A stretch of DNA of 37,647 bases from an uncultured Lachnospiraceae bacterium (GTDB lineage: Bacteria > Bacillota > Clostridia > Lachnospirales > Lachnospiraceae). Positions 22,682 to 30,269 of this stretch are shown piece by piece (position 1 is the stretch's first letter; every line of letters starts with the position of its first letter). The notes under the pieces were generated by a model. It was not told where the DNA came from and ran no database searches. It was given only the letters and a program-made list of their open reading frames with translations. The position numbers and the translations under genes are program-made. The stretch spans positions 1-37,647 of the forward strand of contig CAKRPS010000025.1 of the NCBI GenBank assembly GCA_934385475.1, written 5' to 3'.

Positions 22682-23884
22682 ATGAGCGAATTAATGAGCA
22701 GTTATATTGACGAGGCAGAGAAAGCGTTATTACATACCTACAATCGTTACCAGGTTGTTTTTGAAAAGGGCGAAGGTGTTCACCTGTACGATATGGATGG
22801 AAAAGAGTATCTGGACTTTGTATCCGGTATTGCCGTATTTGCTTTAGGATACCAGAATAAGGAGTATAATGATGCGTTAAAGGCACAGATTGACAAGATC
22901 ATCCATACTTCTAATTACTATTATAATATTCCGGCAATTGAGGCAGCCAAGAAGATTAAGGAAATCTCCGGTATGGACAGGGTTTTCTTTACCAACAGCG
23001 GCGCGGAAGCGATCGAGGGAGCTATTAAAACTGCCAGAAAATATGCTTATCTGAAAGATGGTACAACAGACCATGAGATCATTGCCATGAATCATTCTTT
23101 CCATGGAAGAACCATGGGAGCACTGTCTATTACGGGCAATCCCCATTACAGGGAAGCTTTTGAACCGATGATCGGTAATATCAGGTTTGCTGACCTGAAC
23201 GATTTTGACAGCGTACTTGCCCAGGTGACTGATAAGACCTGTGCGATCATTCTGGAAACGGTGCAGGGTGAGGGCGGTATCTATCCGGCAACGGAAGACT
23301 TTTTACAGAAAGTAAGAAAGCTGTGTGACGAGAAAGACATCCTGATGATCTTAGATGAGATCCAGTGTGGTATGGGACGTACCGGAACGATGTTTGCATG
23401 GCAGAGATATGGTATCAAACCGGATGTGATGACAACGGCAAAGGCACTTGGCTGCGGCGTGCCGGTAGGGGCTTTCCTGATGACCGAGAAGGTAGGAGCC
23501 CATTCACTGGTAGCAGGCGACCACGGAACGACTTACGGTGGCAACCCGCTGGCTTGTGCCGCTATCTGTAAGGTAATTGAGTTGTTTGAGAAACAGAAGG
23601 TACTGGAGAATGTAAAGGTAGTCGGCGATTATCTTGGAAAGCGCTTAGACGAGCTGGTAGAGGAATTCGACTGTGTAGAGACAAGACGTGGCATCGGCAT
23701 GATGCAGGGACTTGTGTTTAACAGACCAGTAGGCGATATTATTGTAAAAGCGATGGAGAACGGACTGATCCTCATCAATGCGGGAACCAATATCATCCGT
23801 TTTGTACCGTCTCTTATTATTACAAAGGAAAACGTAGACGAGATGATGAAGATACTTCGCAGGAGTATGAAGGAAATATTATAG
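22682..23884 (+). CDS. argD: Acetylornithine aminotransferase
   Basis: ArgD is a PLP enzyme making N-acetylornithine from the semialdehyde and glutamate. Motifs of class III aminotransferases are complete: FTNSGAEAIEGAIKTARKY, HSFHGRTMGALSITG, ETVQGEGGIYPA, ILDEIQCGMGRTG, TTAKALGCGVPVGAF with the PLP lysine, and DHGTTYGGNPLACA. The protein has 400 residues. The ribosome binding site is weak (GCAGAG). The TAG stop is also the beginning of the conserved end of palindromic element B. Confidence 0.95.
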   Translation: MSELMSSYIDEAEKALLHTYNRYQVVFEKGEGVHLYDMDGKEYLDFVSGIAVFALGYQNKEYNDALKAQIDKIIHTSNYYYNIPAIEAAKKIKEISGMDRVFFTNSGAEAIEGAIKTARKYAYLKDGTTDHEIIAMNHSFHGRTMGALSITGNPHYREAFEPMIGNIRFADLNDFDSVLAQVTDKTCAIILETVQGEGGIYPATEDFLQKVRKLCDEKDILMILDEIQCGMGRTGTMFAWQRYGIKPDVMTTAKALGCGVPVGAFLMTEKVGAHSLVAGDHGTTYGGNPLACAAICKVIELFEKQKVLENVKVVGDYLGKRLDELVEEFDCVETRRGIGMMQGLVFNRPVGDIIVKAMENGLILINAGTNIIRFVPSLIITKENVDEMMKILRRSMKEIL

Positions 23885-24084
23885 ATAATTGCGAAAGCGA
23901 GAAACTATCTATGAAAGTGTGCAAATCGAATAACCAGCTAGGACGCGCTTTCGCTCCGTTCCAGACGCAGTGGCACATAAGTGGCTATAATACAGCCACT
24001 AAATGCCAGCGTCTTCCAAGGGTCCTATGCTTGGTTATTGATTTGTACACTTTGTGATGAAGAATAGTGAGTTTTGCAATGATC
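23884..24084. mobile_element. Palindromic intergenic element, type 2, copy B (MITE-like)
   Basis: It is bounded by imperfect inverted ends GATAATTGCGAAAG (23884-23897) and GTTTTGCAATGATC (24071-24084). Inside is a stem of 22 pairs with one bulge and one G-T pair (23914-23936 with 24032-24053), continued by TAGGAC/GTCCTA (23939-23944, 24022-24027) and, in the centre, GACGC/GCGTC, TGGCA/TGCCA and GTGGCT/AGCCAC. The left end, TTATAGATAATTGCGAAA, is shared with element C at 37474. There is no coding capacity and no T-run that would make it a plain terminator. Confidence 0.6.
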
Positions 24085-24123
24085 TAAAGGAAATATTAGG
24101 TTAGATATAGAAGGAGAAAGATA

Positions 24124-25710
24124 GTGACTCTGAAAAAGAGATTAGGCATGATTCTGGCGATCGCTGCGGTTGCAGCGGGTGTTTATGGTGTGGGAAAAGC
24201 AGGAATCGCAATAAAGCAGACGCAGGAGCCGCAGGAGAGCGAGAACCTGTTCGGACACCGGGAGACTCTGTATCTGTGGTACACAGATGAGGCACTGACG
24301 GATTACCTGGGGAGCGTAGCCCTGTCCTACAGTGAATATCAGGACGAGGTGCGTATTGTGCCGGTTTATTCCTCGGGACTGGAATACCTTGAGACGATCA
24401 ATCAGGCATCCCTTACCACCGATCAGGTACCGGATCTGTATATTGTCAGCAATGACTCCCTTGAGAAAGCATATCTGGCAGGGCTGGCCTCGGAACTGAG
24501 AGTTCCGGAGGGAGAGAAGGCTTTGCAGGAAGTGTTCCCGGAGGCGGCGATCGATGCGGTCACGTACCATGACAAACAGATTGCATACCCTTTTTATTTT
24601 GAGACAAGCAGTCTTTTGTATAACAAGACTTATCTGAATGATTGGGCAAAAAATCAGATTGAAGCGGAGGCAGATACCCAGACGGGTGAGGAGGCACAGA
24701 GCCTTATCGACAGCGGGGCTGTAACACCGGAAGAGACAGACGAAGAGAGCACAGAAGGAAATGCAGATGTTTCCGCGGTGCCTCAGGATACCGGAGAATC
24801 GCAGGAAAGCATAGTGTCGCAGGAAGCCGTGGAACAGAAGGTGCAGGAGACACTTCCGAAGACGATCGATGACATCCTGACCTTTGCGGATGAATATGAT
24901 GCGCCGGAGCAGGTGGAGGCTGTCTTTAAGTGGGATGTGTCCGATATTTTTTATAATTATTTCTTTGTAGGAGATTCCATTGATGTGGGAGGACCGGACG
25001 GAGACCGGGCAGACCAGATCCACATATACAATGAGGACGCAATCCGTTGTATGAGGGTGTACCAGAGCCTTAACCAGTTCTTTTCCATTGATACAAAGGA
25101 GATCAGCTACGATGCTGTCCTGCAGGATTTCATCGATGGAAAGATCGTGTACACCGTAGCGACGACCGATGCGCTTGCAAAGATTGAGCAGGCAAAGGCA
25201 GAGGGAAACTGCCCATATGAATATCTGGTTTCCAAGCTTCCCGATGTGAGCGATACGCTCAAATCCTCATCCCTTTCCGTGACCCAGAGCGTGGTAGTTA
25301 ACGGATACTCCGAGAAGAAGGATATGGCGAATGATTTTGCGGTATATCTGACAGAAGTCTGCACGGCGGATCTGTATGGCAGAACAGGAAAGCTTCCGGT
25401 ATATATGGACAGTGATCTGTATGATGATCCAAATCTTGCAGCGTTCCGGGAGGAATACGAGGCTTCGGTCCCGATGCCGAAAATGATAGAGACCAGTAAT
25501 TTCTGGGTGGAACTGGAGATTGCTTTTGCCAAGATCTGGGACGGTGAGGATGCCAACGAGGATCTGAAAGCACTGTCCGAGAAAATTATGGGACAGGTGC
25601 TCGGCGAAGAATATACAGAAGAGTATCTCGATGTTCCGGTGGAAGAGACAGGTGATGCACAGGAAGGCGATATGCCGGAGGCAGACACTTCGGAAGAAAC
25701 AGCCGAATAA
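24124..25710 (+). CDS. Extracellular solute-binding protein-like (family 1), orphan
   Basis: The GTG start follows AAGGAG. An N-terminal hydrophobic helix (residues 7-30) lacks a lipobox cysteine, so the protein is probably membrane-anchored or secreted. The body has the periplasmic-binding fold of carbohydrate ABC importers: TLYLWYTDEALTDYLGSVAL, VPDLYIVSNDSLEKAYLAG, PFYFETSSLLYNKTYLNDW, IVYTVATTDALAKIEQA. An acidic low-complexity insert fills roughly residues 178-245, and the C-terminal tail is also acidic. No permease or ATPase genes are adjacent, so it may serve transporters elsewhere or act as a sensor. Confidence 0.8.
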   Translation: MTLKKRLGMILAIAAVAAGVYGVGKAGIAIKQTQEPQESENLFGHRETLYLWYTDEALTDYLGSVALSYSEYQDEVRIVPVYSSGLEYLETINQASLTTDQVPDLYIVSNDSLEKAYLAGLASELRVPEGEKALQEVFPEAAIDAVTYHDKQIAYPFYFETSSLLYNKTYLNDWAKNQIEAEADTQTGEEAQSLIDSGAVTPEETDEESTEGNADVSAVPQDTGESQESIVSQEAVEQKVQETLPKTIDDILTFADEYDAPEQVEAVFKWDVSDIFYNYFFVGDSIDVGGPDGDRADQIHIYNEDAIRCMRVYQSLNQFFSIDTKEISYDAVLQDFIDGKIVYTVATTDALAKIEQAKAEGNCPYEYLVSKLPDVSDTLKSSSLSVTQSVVVNGYSEKKDMANDFAVYLTEVCTADLYGRTGKLPVYMDSDLYDDPNLAAFREEYEASVPMPKMIETSNFWVELEIAFAKIWDGEDANEDLKALSEKIMGQVLGEEYTEEYLDVPVEETGDAQEGDMPEADTSEETAE

Positions 25711-25732
25711 AATATAAAATGACGGATACACT

Positions 25733-25767
25733 AAAGACAGGATACAAAAGTAACCTGTCTTTTTGTT
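25733..25767 (+). terminator. Rho-independent terminator after the solute-binding protein
   Basis: AAAGACAGG (25733-25741), 12-base loop, CCTGTCTTT (25754-25762), then TTGTT. A 9-bp stem with T-rich tail. Confidence 0.85.
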
Positions 25768-25778
25768 ATGTAATAGGA

Positions 25779-25806
25779 AAATGCGCGCACTTGTGCAGGC
25801 GCATTT
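25779..25806 (+). repeat. Nested hairpin ahead of the DMT transporter
   Basis: AAATGCGC/GCGCATTT (25779-25786, 25799-25806) encloses GCAC-TT-GTGC. It ends just before the GGGAG ribosome binding site at 25810-25814, in the leader of the small transporter. Confidence 0.5.
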
Positions 25807-25821
25807 GTAGGGAGATGCGGA

Positions 25822-26253
25822 ATGTTAGGATTTTGGATTGCATTGTTATCGGGAGCACTCATGAGTATACAGGGAGTGTTCAACACGCAGGTCACAAAGA
25901 CCTCGGGAATCTGGGTTGCAAATATTTTCGTGCAGTTCACAGCGCTGTTGGTCTGCATTGTGGCATGGCTTTTTACGGACCGGTCTTCACTCTCAACTCT
26001 TATGAAGGTGGAGCCGAAATATATGTTGCTTGGCGGTGCTATCGGGGCGTTCATCACCTACACGGTCATCAAGGGCATGGAACTGCTCGGACCGGCGAAG
26101 GCGGTAATGCTCATCGTGATCTCTCAGTTGATCGTAGCATACCTGATCGAAGTGCTTGGATTGTTCGGTGTGGAGAAGCAGCCGGTAGAGATGCGCAAGC
26201 TGGTCGGGATGGGAATTGCAATCGTCGGAGTTGTGATTTTTAAGTGGACATAG
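25822..26253 (+). CDS. DMT superfamily small transporter (YdcZ/DUF606-like)
   Basis: The 143-residue protein has four or five hydrophobic helices (MLGFWIALLSGALMSIQGVF, WVANIFVQFTALLVCIVAWL, MLLGGAIGAFITYTVIKGME, VMLIVISQLIVAYLIEVLG). The helix pattern and QGVFNTQV fit the half-size DMT proteins of the DUF606 group, which probably work as dimers to move small molecules. The ribosome binding site is GGGAG. Its last bases overlap an upstream extension of the comEA frame, but comEA itself starts 78 bases later. Confidence 0.85.
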   Translation: MLGFWIALLSGALMSIQGVFNTQVTKTSGIWVANIFVQFTALLVCIVAWLFTDRSSLSTLMKVEPKYMLLGGAIGAFITYTVIKGMELLGPAKAVMLIVISQLIVAYLIEVLGLFGVEKQPVEMRKLVGMGIAIVGVVIFKWT

Positions 26254-26330
26254 GAAAAGATTTGTCTTACAATGTAAATACGGTGCGTAGCGGGGATTTT
26301 CTTGAAGAGCAAGGCTCGGAAAGGGAATTT

Positions 26331-27020
26331 ATGCAGCGAAAAATAAGTATTTTGATCATGTGTGCGTTGTTTCTGCTCGGCGGGTGTACCTCGCGGGAAC
26401 AGCTTGTCTTCGAGTCGGATCAGGGGCCGATAGAGACAGAGCAGGAGCAGACGGAAAATGACGCACCCAAAGAGAATGATATAGGGGAAACCGGAGAGGT
26501 TTCTGTACAGGAGCAGACAGGCGGGACAGTGGAGCCGGAACCGGAGAGCATATACATACATGTCTGTGGTGCGGTGACAGATCCGGGGGTATATGAATTA
26601 CAGAGTGGTGACCGTGTCTATGAAGCCGTAGAGAAAGCCGGCGGATTCACCGCAGAAGCAGACCAAGCTTATGTAAACCAGGCAAAGCTTTTGCAGGATG
26701 GTGTCAGGCTTTACATTCCAACGGAGGAAGAAAGCGCGGAGATGGGGATTCTTATGCAGGGTGAGGATTCTTTTTTAGAAAGCGGAGATCCTTCAGACCC
26801 ATCTCAGGAGAGCACCACGCAGGACGGAAAGGTCAATATCAATACGGCTTCGGAGGCAGAACTTTGTACGATTCCGGGGATCGGCGCGACCAGAGCGCAG
26901 GCGATTCTTTCTTACCGTGAGCAGCACGGGGCATTCGGAAAGGTCGAGGATATCATGAACGTCAGCGGAATCAAGGAAGGTACCTACGAGAAAATAAAGG
27001 ATTTTATCAAAACAAAATAG
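26331..27020 (+). CDS. comEA: ComEA family DNA-binding lipoprotein
   Basis: ComEA binds incoming DNA outside the membrane during transformation. The order is: signal peptide with lipobox LLGGC (residues 7-21), an acidic linker, an SLBB domain (YIHVCGAVTDPGVYELQSGD), and a C-terminal helix-hairpin-helix pair (KVNINTASEAELCTIPGIGA, then AFGKVEDIMNVSGI). Typical ComEA proteins are held by a membrane helix; here a lipid anchor is predicted. AAGGGA selects ATG 26331. The comEC gene lies about 3.2 kb downstream with four intervening products reading the same way. Confidence 0.92.
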   Translation: MQRKISILIMCALFLLGGCTSREQLVFESDQGPIETEQEQTENDAPKENDIGETGEVSVQEQTGGTVEPEPESIYIHVCGAVTDPGVYELQSGDRVYEAVEKAGGFTAEADQAYVNQAKLLQDGVRLYIPTEEESAEMGILMQGEDSFLESGDPSDPSQESTTQDGKVNINTASEAELCTIPGIGATRAQAILSYREQHGAFGKVEDIMNVSGIKEGTYEKIKDFIKTK

Positions 27021-27080
27021 CGGCTGCCAACAGAAGGCAGTGTGAGCATAAGGAAGCCATGCGCGGAAATGGGGAGTAAA

Positions 27081-27767
27081 ATGGCACAGAGGATTCTGGT
27101 AGTAGATGATGAAAAACTGATTGTGAAGGGAATCCGTTTCAGTCTGGAACAGGATGGTATGGAAGTGGATTGCGCCTATGATGGGGAAGAGGCTCTGAAT
27201 TATGCCAGAAACAATACGTATGACATGATCCTTCTGGACGTGATGCTTCCTGTTATGAATGGCTTTGAAGTATGTCAGCAGATCCGTGAATTTTCCAATG
27301 TACCGATCATCATGCTTACGGCAAAGGGCGATGACATGGACAAGATTCTCGGACTTGATTACGGTGCGGATGACTATATTACGAAACCCTTTAATATTCT
27401 GGAGGTTAAGGCCCGGATCAAGGCGATCATCCGGAGAACCAGCAGAAGAAATGAGGAGCGGGATGTGCCGAAGACAGTAGAACGCGGAGCGATGCGGCTT
27501 GATCTGGACAGCAGGAGAGTGTACATCGGGGAGCATGAGATCAATCTGACAGCCAAGGAATTTGAGGTGCTGGAGCTTTTGATCCGCAATCCGGGTAAGG
27601 TTTACAGCAGAGAGAATCTGTTGAAGCTGATCTGGGGCAGTGACTATCCGGGAGATGTGAGAACTGTTGATGTCCACATCAGAAGACTGCGGGAGAAGAT
27701 TGAAAAGGTTCCGGGCGACCCGGTATACGTAAAGACCAAATGGGGTGTGGGCTATTACTTTGCTTAG
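27081..27767 (+). CDS. OmpR/PhoB-type response regulator
   Basis: The receiver domain has ILVVDDEK, the phosphoacceptor in MILLDVMLPVMNGFEV and the lysine in DYITKPFN; the C-terminal winged helix shows INLTAKEFEVLELLIRNPGK and VRTVDVHIRRLREKIE, the WalR/PhoB pattern. It controls transcription after phosphorylation by the kinase encoded next. GGGGAG at 27070-27075 selects ATG 27081; ATG 27069 is possible. The leader repeats the motif seen at 15542 and 17260. Confidence 0.95.
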   Translation: MAQRILVVDDEKLIVKGIRFSLEQDGMEVDCAYDGEEALNYARNNTYDMILLDVMLPVMNGFEVCQQIREFSNVPIIMLTAKGDDMDKILGLDYGADDYITKPFNILEVKARIKAIIRRTSRRNEERDVPKTVERGAMRLDLDSRRVYIGEHEINLTAKEFEVLELLIRNPGKVYSRENLLKLIWGSDYPGDVRTVDVHIRRLREKIEKVPGDPVYVKTKWGVGYYFA

Positions 27768-29229
27768 AGAAAAGATACATAAAATTACATTCTTGAGAAG
27801 TCTGAAAGTAAGAATCTTTCTGATTCTGCTTATCGTGGGGATGATTCCCTGTTTTTGCATGCGTTATGCAATCGTACGGAATTATGAGCAGCGGGCGGTC
27901 AGTGTGAGAACCTCTGATATCACAACGCAGCTCAAGATTCTGGCAAATCACCTGATTACCTATCATTATTTACAGGATACCTCCTCGGAGGTCATCAATG
28001 CGGAGCTGGATCAGTTATCCAACCTGTATGATGGACGTGTGCTCATCATCAATGGCGATCTGAAAATTGTGAAAGATACCTATGGAATCAGCGAGGGAAA
28101 AACGATCATCTCGGAAGAGGTAATCCGCTGCATCAAGGGAGAGAGTACCAGCAAATACGACAGGGAAAACGGTTACGTGGAGATGACGATTCCCATTATG
28201 GAGACAATTCCGGGAAGCAATGAGGAGAAGACAGCAGGGAACAAGGATATTGTGCGGGGCGTTATGCTGGTGAGTGCTTCAACGGACAATATCGTAGCGA
28301 CGATGGATATTTTGAACAGGCATGCGCTCGTCATAGAAGTCATTATTGTGGTGGCGTTGTTTGCACTGTCCATTGTGGCAGCCAAGCTTCTGTTCAGACC
28401 CTTTGAAAAAATTACAGAAGCCCTGAACCAGGTGCAGGAAGGGTATACAAACGATCCAATCACAGTGACGGATTATCTGGAAACGGAGCATATCGGGGAT
28501 GCGTTTAACCGGGTTCTGGGCAGAATGAAGGTGCTGGATGATTCCAGGCAGGAGTTTGTGGCGAATGTCTCCCATGAGCTGAAAACGCCGATCACATCGA
28601 TGAAGGTACTGGCAGATTCGCTCCGGATGCAGGAAGATGTGCCGGTAGAGCTCTACCGTGAATTTATGGAGGATATCGCGCAGGAGGTAGACCGTGAGGA
28701 CAAGATCATCAACGATCTGCTGGCACTGGTCAGGATGGACCGGACGGCGGCAGACCTTGATATTGCACAGGTGGATATCAACCAGCTTGTGGAGAATGTG
28801 ATGAAGAGACTGCGGCCGATTGCCGTAAAACGGGATGTGGAGCTTGTATACGAAAGCGCAAGACCGGTGACGGCTGCCGTCGATCAGGTGAAAATTTCGC
28901 AGGTGGTTTCCAATCTGGTGGAGAATGCCATCAAGTATAATAAGGAGCATGGCTGGGTCAAGGTGACGTTGGATGCGGATCATCAGTTTTTCACCGTGGA
29001 GGTGGCCGATTCCGGAATCGGAATTCCGGAGACTTCACTGGAGCATATTTACGAGAGATTTTATCGTGTGGATAAATCGAGATCAAGAGAAATCGGAGGA
29101 ACCGGTCTGGGACTTGCCATCACAAGAAACGCGATTCTGATGCACCGCGGCTCTATCAAGGTTACAAGCAAAGAAGGGGAGGGCACGGTCTTTACCGTAA
29201 AGATCCCACTCACATACATTGCCGTCTGA
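27745..29229 (+). CDS. Membrane sensor histidine kinase
   Basis: Two membrane helices (about residues 20-40 and 195-215) flank an extracellular sensor domain of roughly 150 residues. A HAMP segment (RPFEKITEALNQVQEG) leads to the H-box FVANVSHELKTPITSMK, N-box SNLVENAIKYN, G1 DSGIGIPE, F-box YERFYRVDKSRS and G2 GGTGLGLAITRN. It is the partner of the upstream regulator, with which it overlaps by 23 bases. The start is uncertain: GTG 27745 or TTG 27760. The signal is unknown, but the pair is embedded among comEA, a GerMN lipoprotein and comEC. Confidence 0.93.
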   Translation: MWAITLLREKIHKITFLRSLKVRIFLILLIVGMIPCFCMRYAIVRNYEQRAVSVRTSDITTQLKILANHLITYHYLQDTSSEVINAELDQLSNLYDGRVLIINGDLKIVKDTYGISEGKTIISEEVIRCIKGESTSKYDRENGYVEMTIPIMETIPGSNEEKTAGNKDIVRGVMLVSASTDNIVATMDILNRHALVIEVIIVVALFALSIVAAKLLFRPFEKITEALNQVQEGYTNDPITVTDYLETEHIGDAFNRVLGRMKVLDDSRQEFVANVSHELKTPITSMKVLADSLRMQEDVPVELYREFMEDIAQEVDREDKIINDLLALVRMDRTAADLDIAQVDINQLVENVMKRLRPIAVKRDVELVYESARPVTAAVDQVKISQVVSNLVENAIKYNKEHGWVKVTLDADHQFFTVEVADSGIGIPETSLEHIYERFYRVDKSRSREIGGTGLGLAITRNAILMHRGSIKVTSKEGEGTVFTVKIPLTYIAV

Positions 29230-29291
29230 AACGGAGGTTTTCCGGCACAGGCTGGATAGAACAGACCGTAAGACGCATGGGAGTGAAGAGA

Positions 29292-30257
29292 ATGTTAAAG
29301 AAAAAAGAGACAGGCATGGTGAAAAAAAGAATACAGATGCTTCTGGTGCTGGTTTGTCTGCTGGGCGTGCTGACAGCATGTGGACAGCAGGAAACGAAGC
29401 AGGAGGGACAAAGCTACCAGATTTACTGTGTCAGCAACGACGAAGCCAAACTGGTGAGTTACACCTATCAGACGCAGAGCGAGGATACGGCGGTCTTGCT
29501 GGCAGAGTTGCTTACGCAGCTTGAGACGGTACCGGCAAAGTTCGAGTATGAAGCACCGCTTGACAGAGGTTTTCACGTGGTGAACTATACTTTGGACAAC
29601 GGTCTTCTGACGATGGACTTCGATGAAAACTATAGCGGAAGAGAGACGACGGTGGAGATCCTGTTCCGGGCGGCGATCGTGAGGACGCTGATCCAGATTC
29701 CGGGCATTGAACACGTGGCGTTTACCGTGCAGGGGGAACCGCTGACAGACTCTGCCGGGATTGCCATAGGAATGATGGACGCGGAAACCTTTATTGAAAA
29801 TGCCGGAAATGAGATCAATGCCTATGAAAAGGTAAATCTCAGACTGTACTTTGCGGATGAGACCGGAAACGGGCTCGTTGAGGAGAATCAGAGGAATGTT
29901 GTCTACAACAGCAATATCTCCATGGAGAAGCTTGTGGTGGAAAGGCTGATCGCAGGGCCGCAGGCAGAGGGAGATTATCCGACCATCAATCCGGAGACAA
30001 AGATTGTCAGTGTCACGGTAAAAGATGGAATATGTTATGTAAACTTGAGCGAGGCTTTTTTAAGCCAGCCATACAATGTGACATCGGATGTCACGATCTA
30101 TTCGATCACAAACTCTCTGGTGGAACTGCCCAATGTCAATAAGGTGCAGATCTCTGTCAACGGGGAGACGAATCTTTTTTACAGGGAAAATGTAAATCTG
30201 GCAACTGTTTTTGAACGGAATCTGGATCTGCTCTCAAGCAGCCAGACGGAGGAATAG
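29292..30257 (+). CDS. GerMN domain lipoprotein (sporulation/germination-type)
   Basis: After a short basic start comes a lipoprotein signal with LLGVLTAC. Two GerMN domains follow: the first around LTMDFDENYSGRETTVEILF and IPGIEHVAFTVQG, the second around KLVVERLIAGPQ, VKDGICYVNLSEAF and LPNVNKVQISVNGE. In Bacillus GerM takes part in sporulation and germination; in Clostridia such proteins often sit beside two-component genes as surface sensors. GGGAG at 29279-29283 selects ATG 29292. It lies 63 bases behind the kinase and 13 ahead of comEC. Confidence 0.9.
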   Translation: MLKKKETGMVKKRIQMLLVLVCLLGVLTACGQQETKQEGQSYQIYCVSNDEAKLVSYTYQTQSEDTAVLLAELLTQLETVPAKFEYEAPLDRGFHVVNYTLDNGLLTMDFDENYSGRETTVEILFRAAIVRTLIQIPGIEHVAFTVQGEPLTDSAGIAIGMMDAETFIENAGNEINAYEKVNLRLYFADETGNGLVEENQRNVVYNSNISMEKLVVERLIAGPQAEGDYPTINPETKIVSVTVKDGICYVNLSEAFLSQPYNVTSDVTIYSITNSLVELPNVNKVQISVNGETNLFYRENVNLATVFERNLDLLSSSQTEE

Positions 30258-30269
30258 AAGGAGAGGAAC

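Noticed and set aside
23884..24084. Simple rho-independent terminator of argD
   Set aside because: The stem spans about 140 bases with nested palindromes and lacks a T-run after the right arm.
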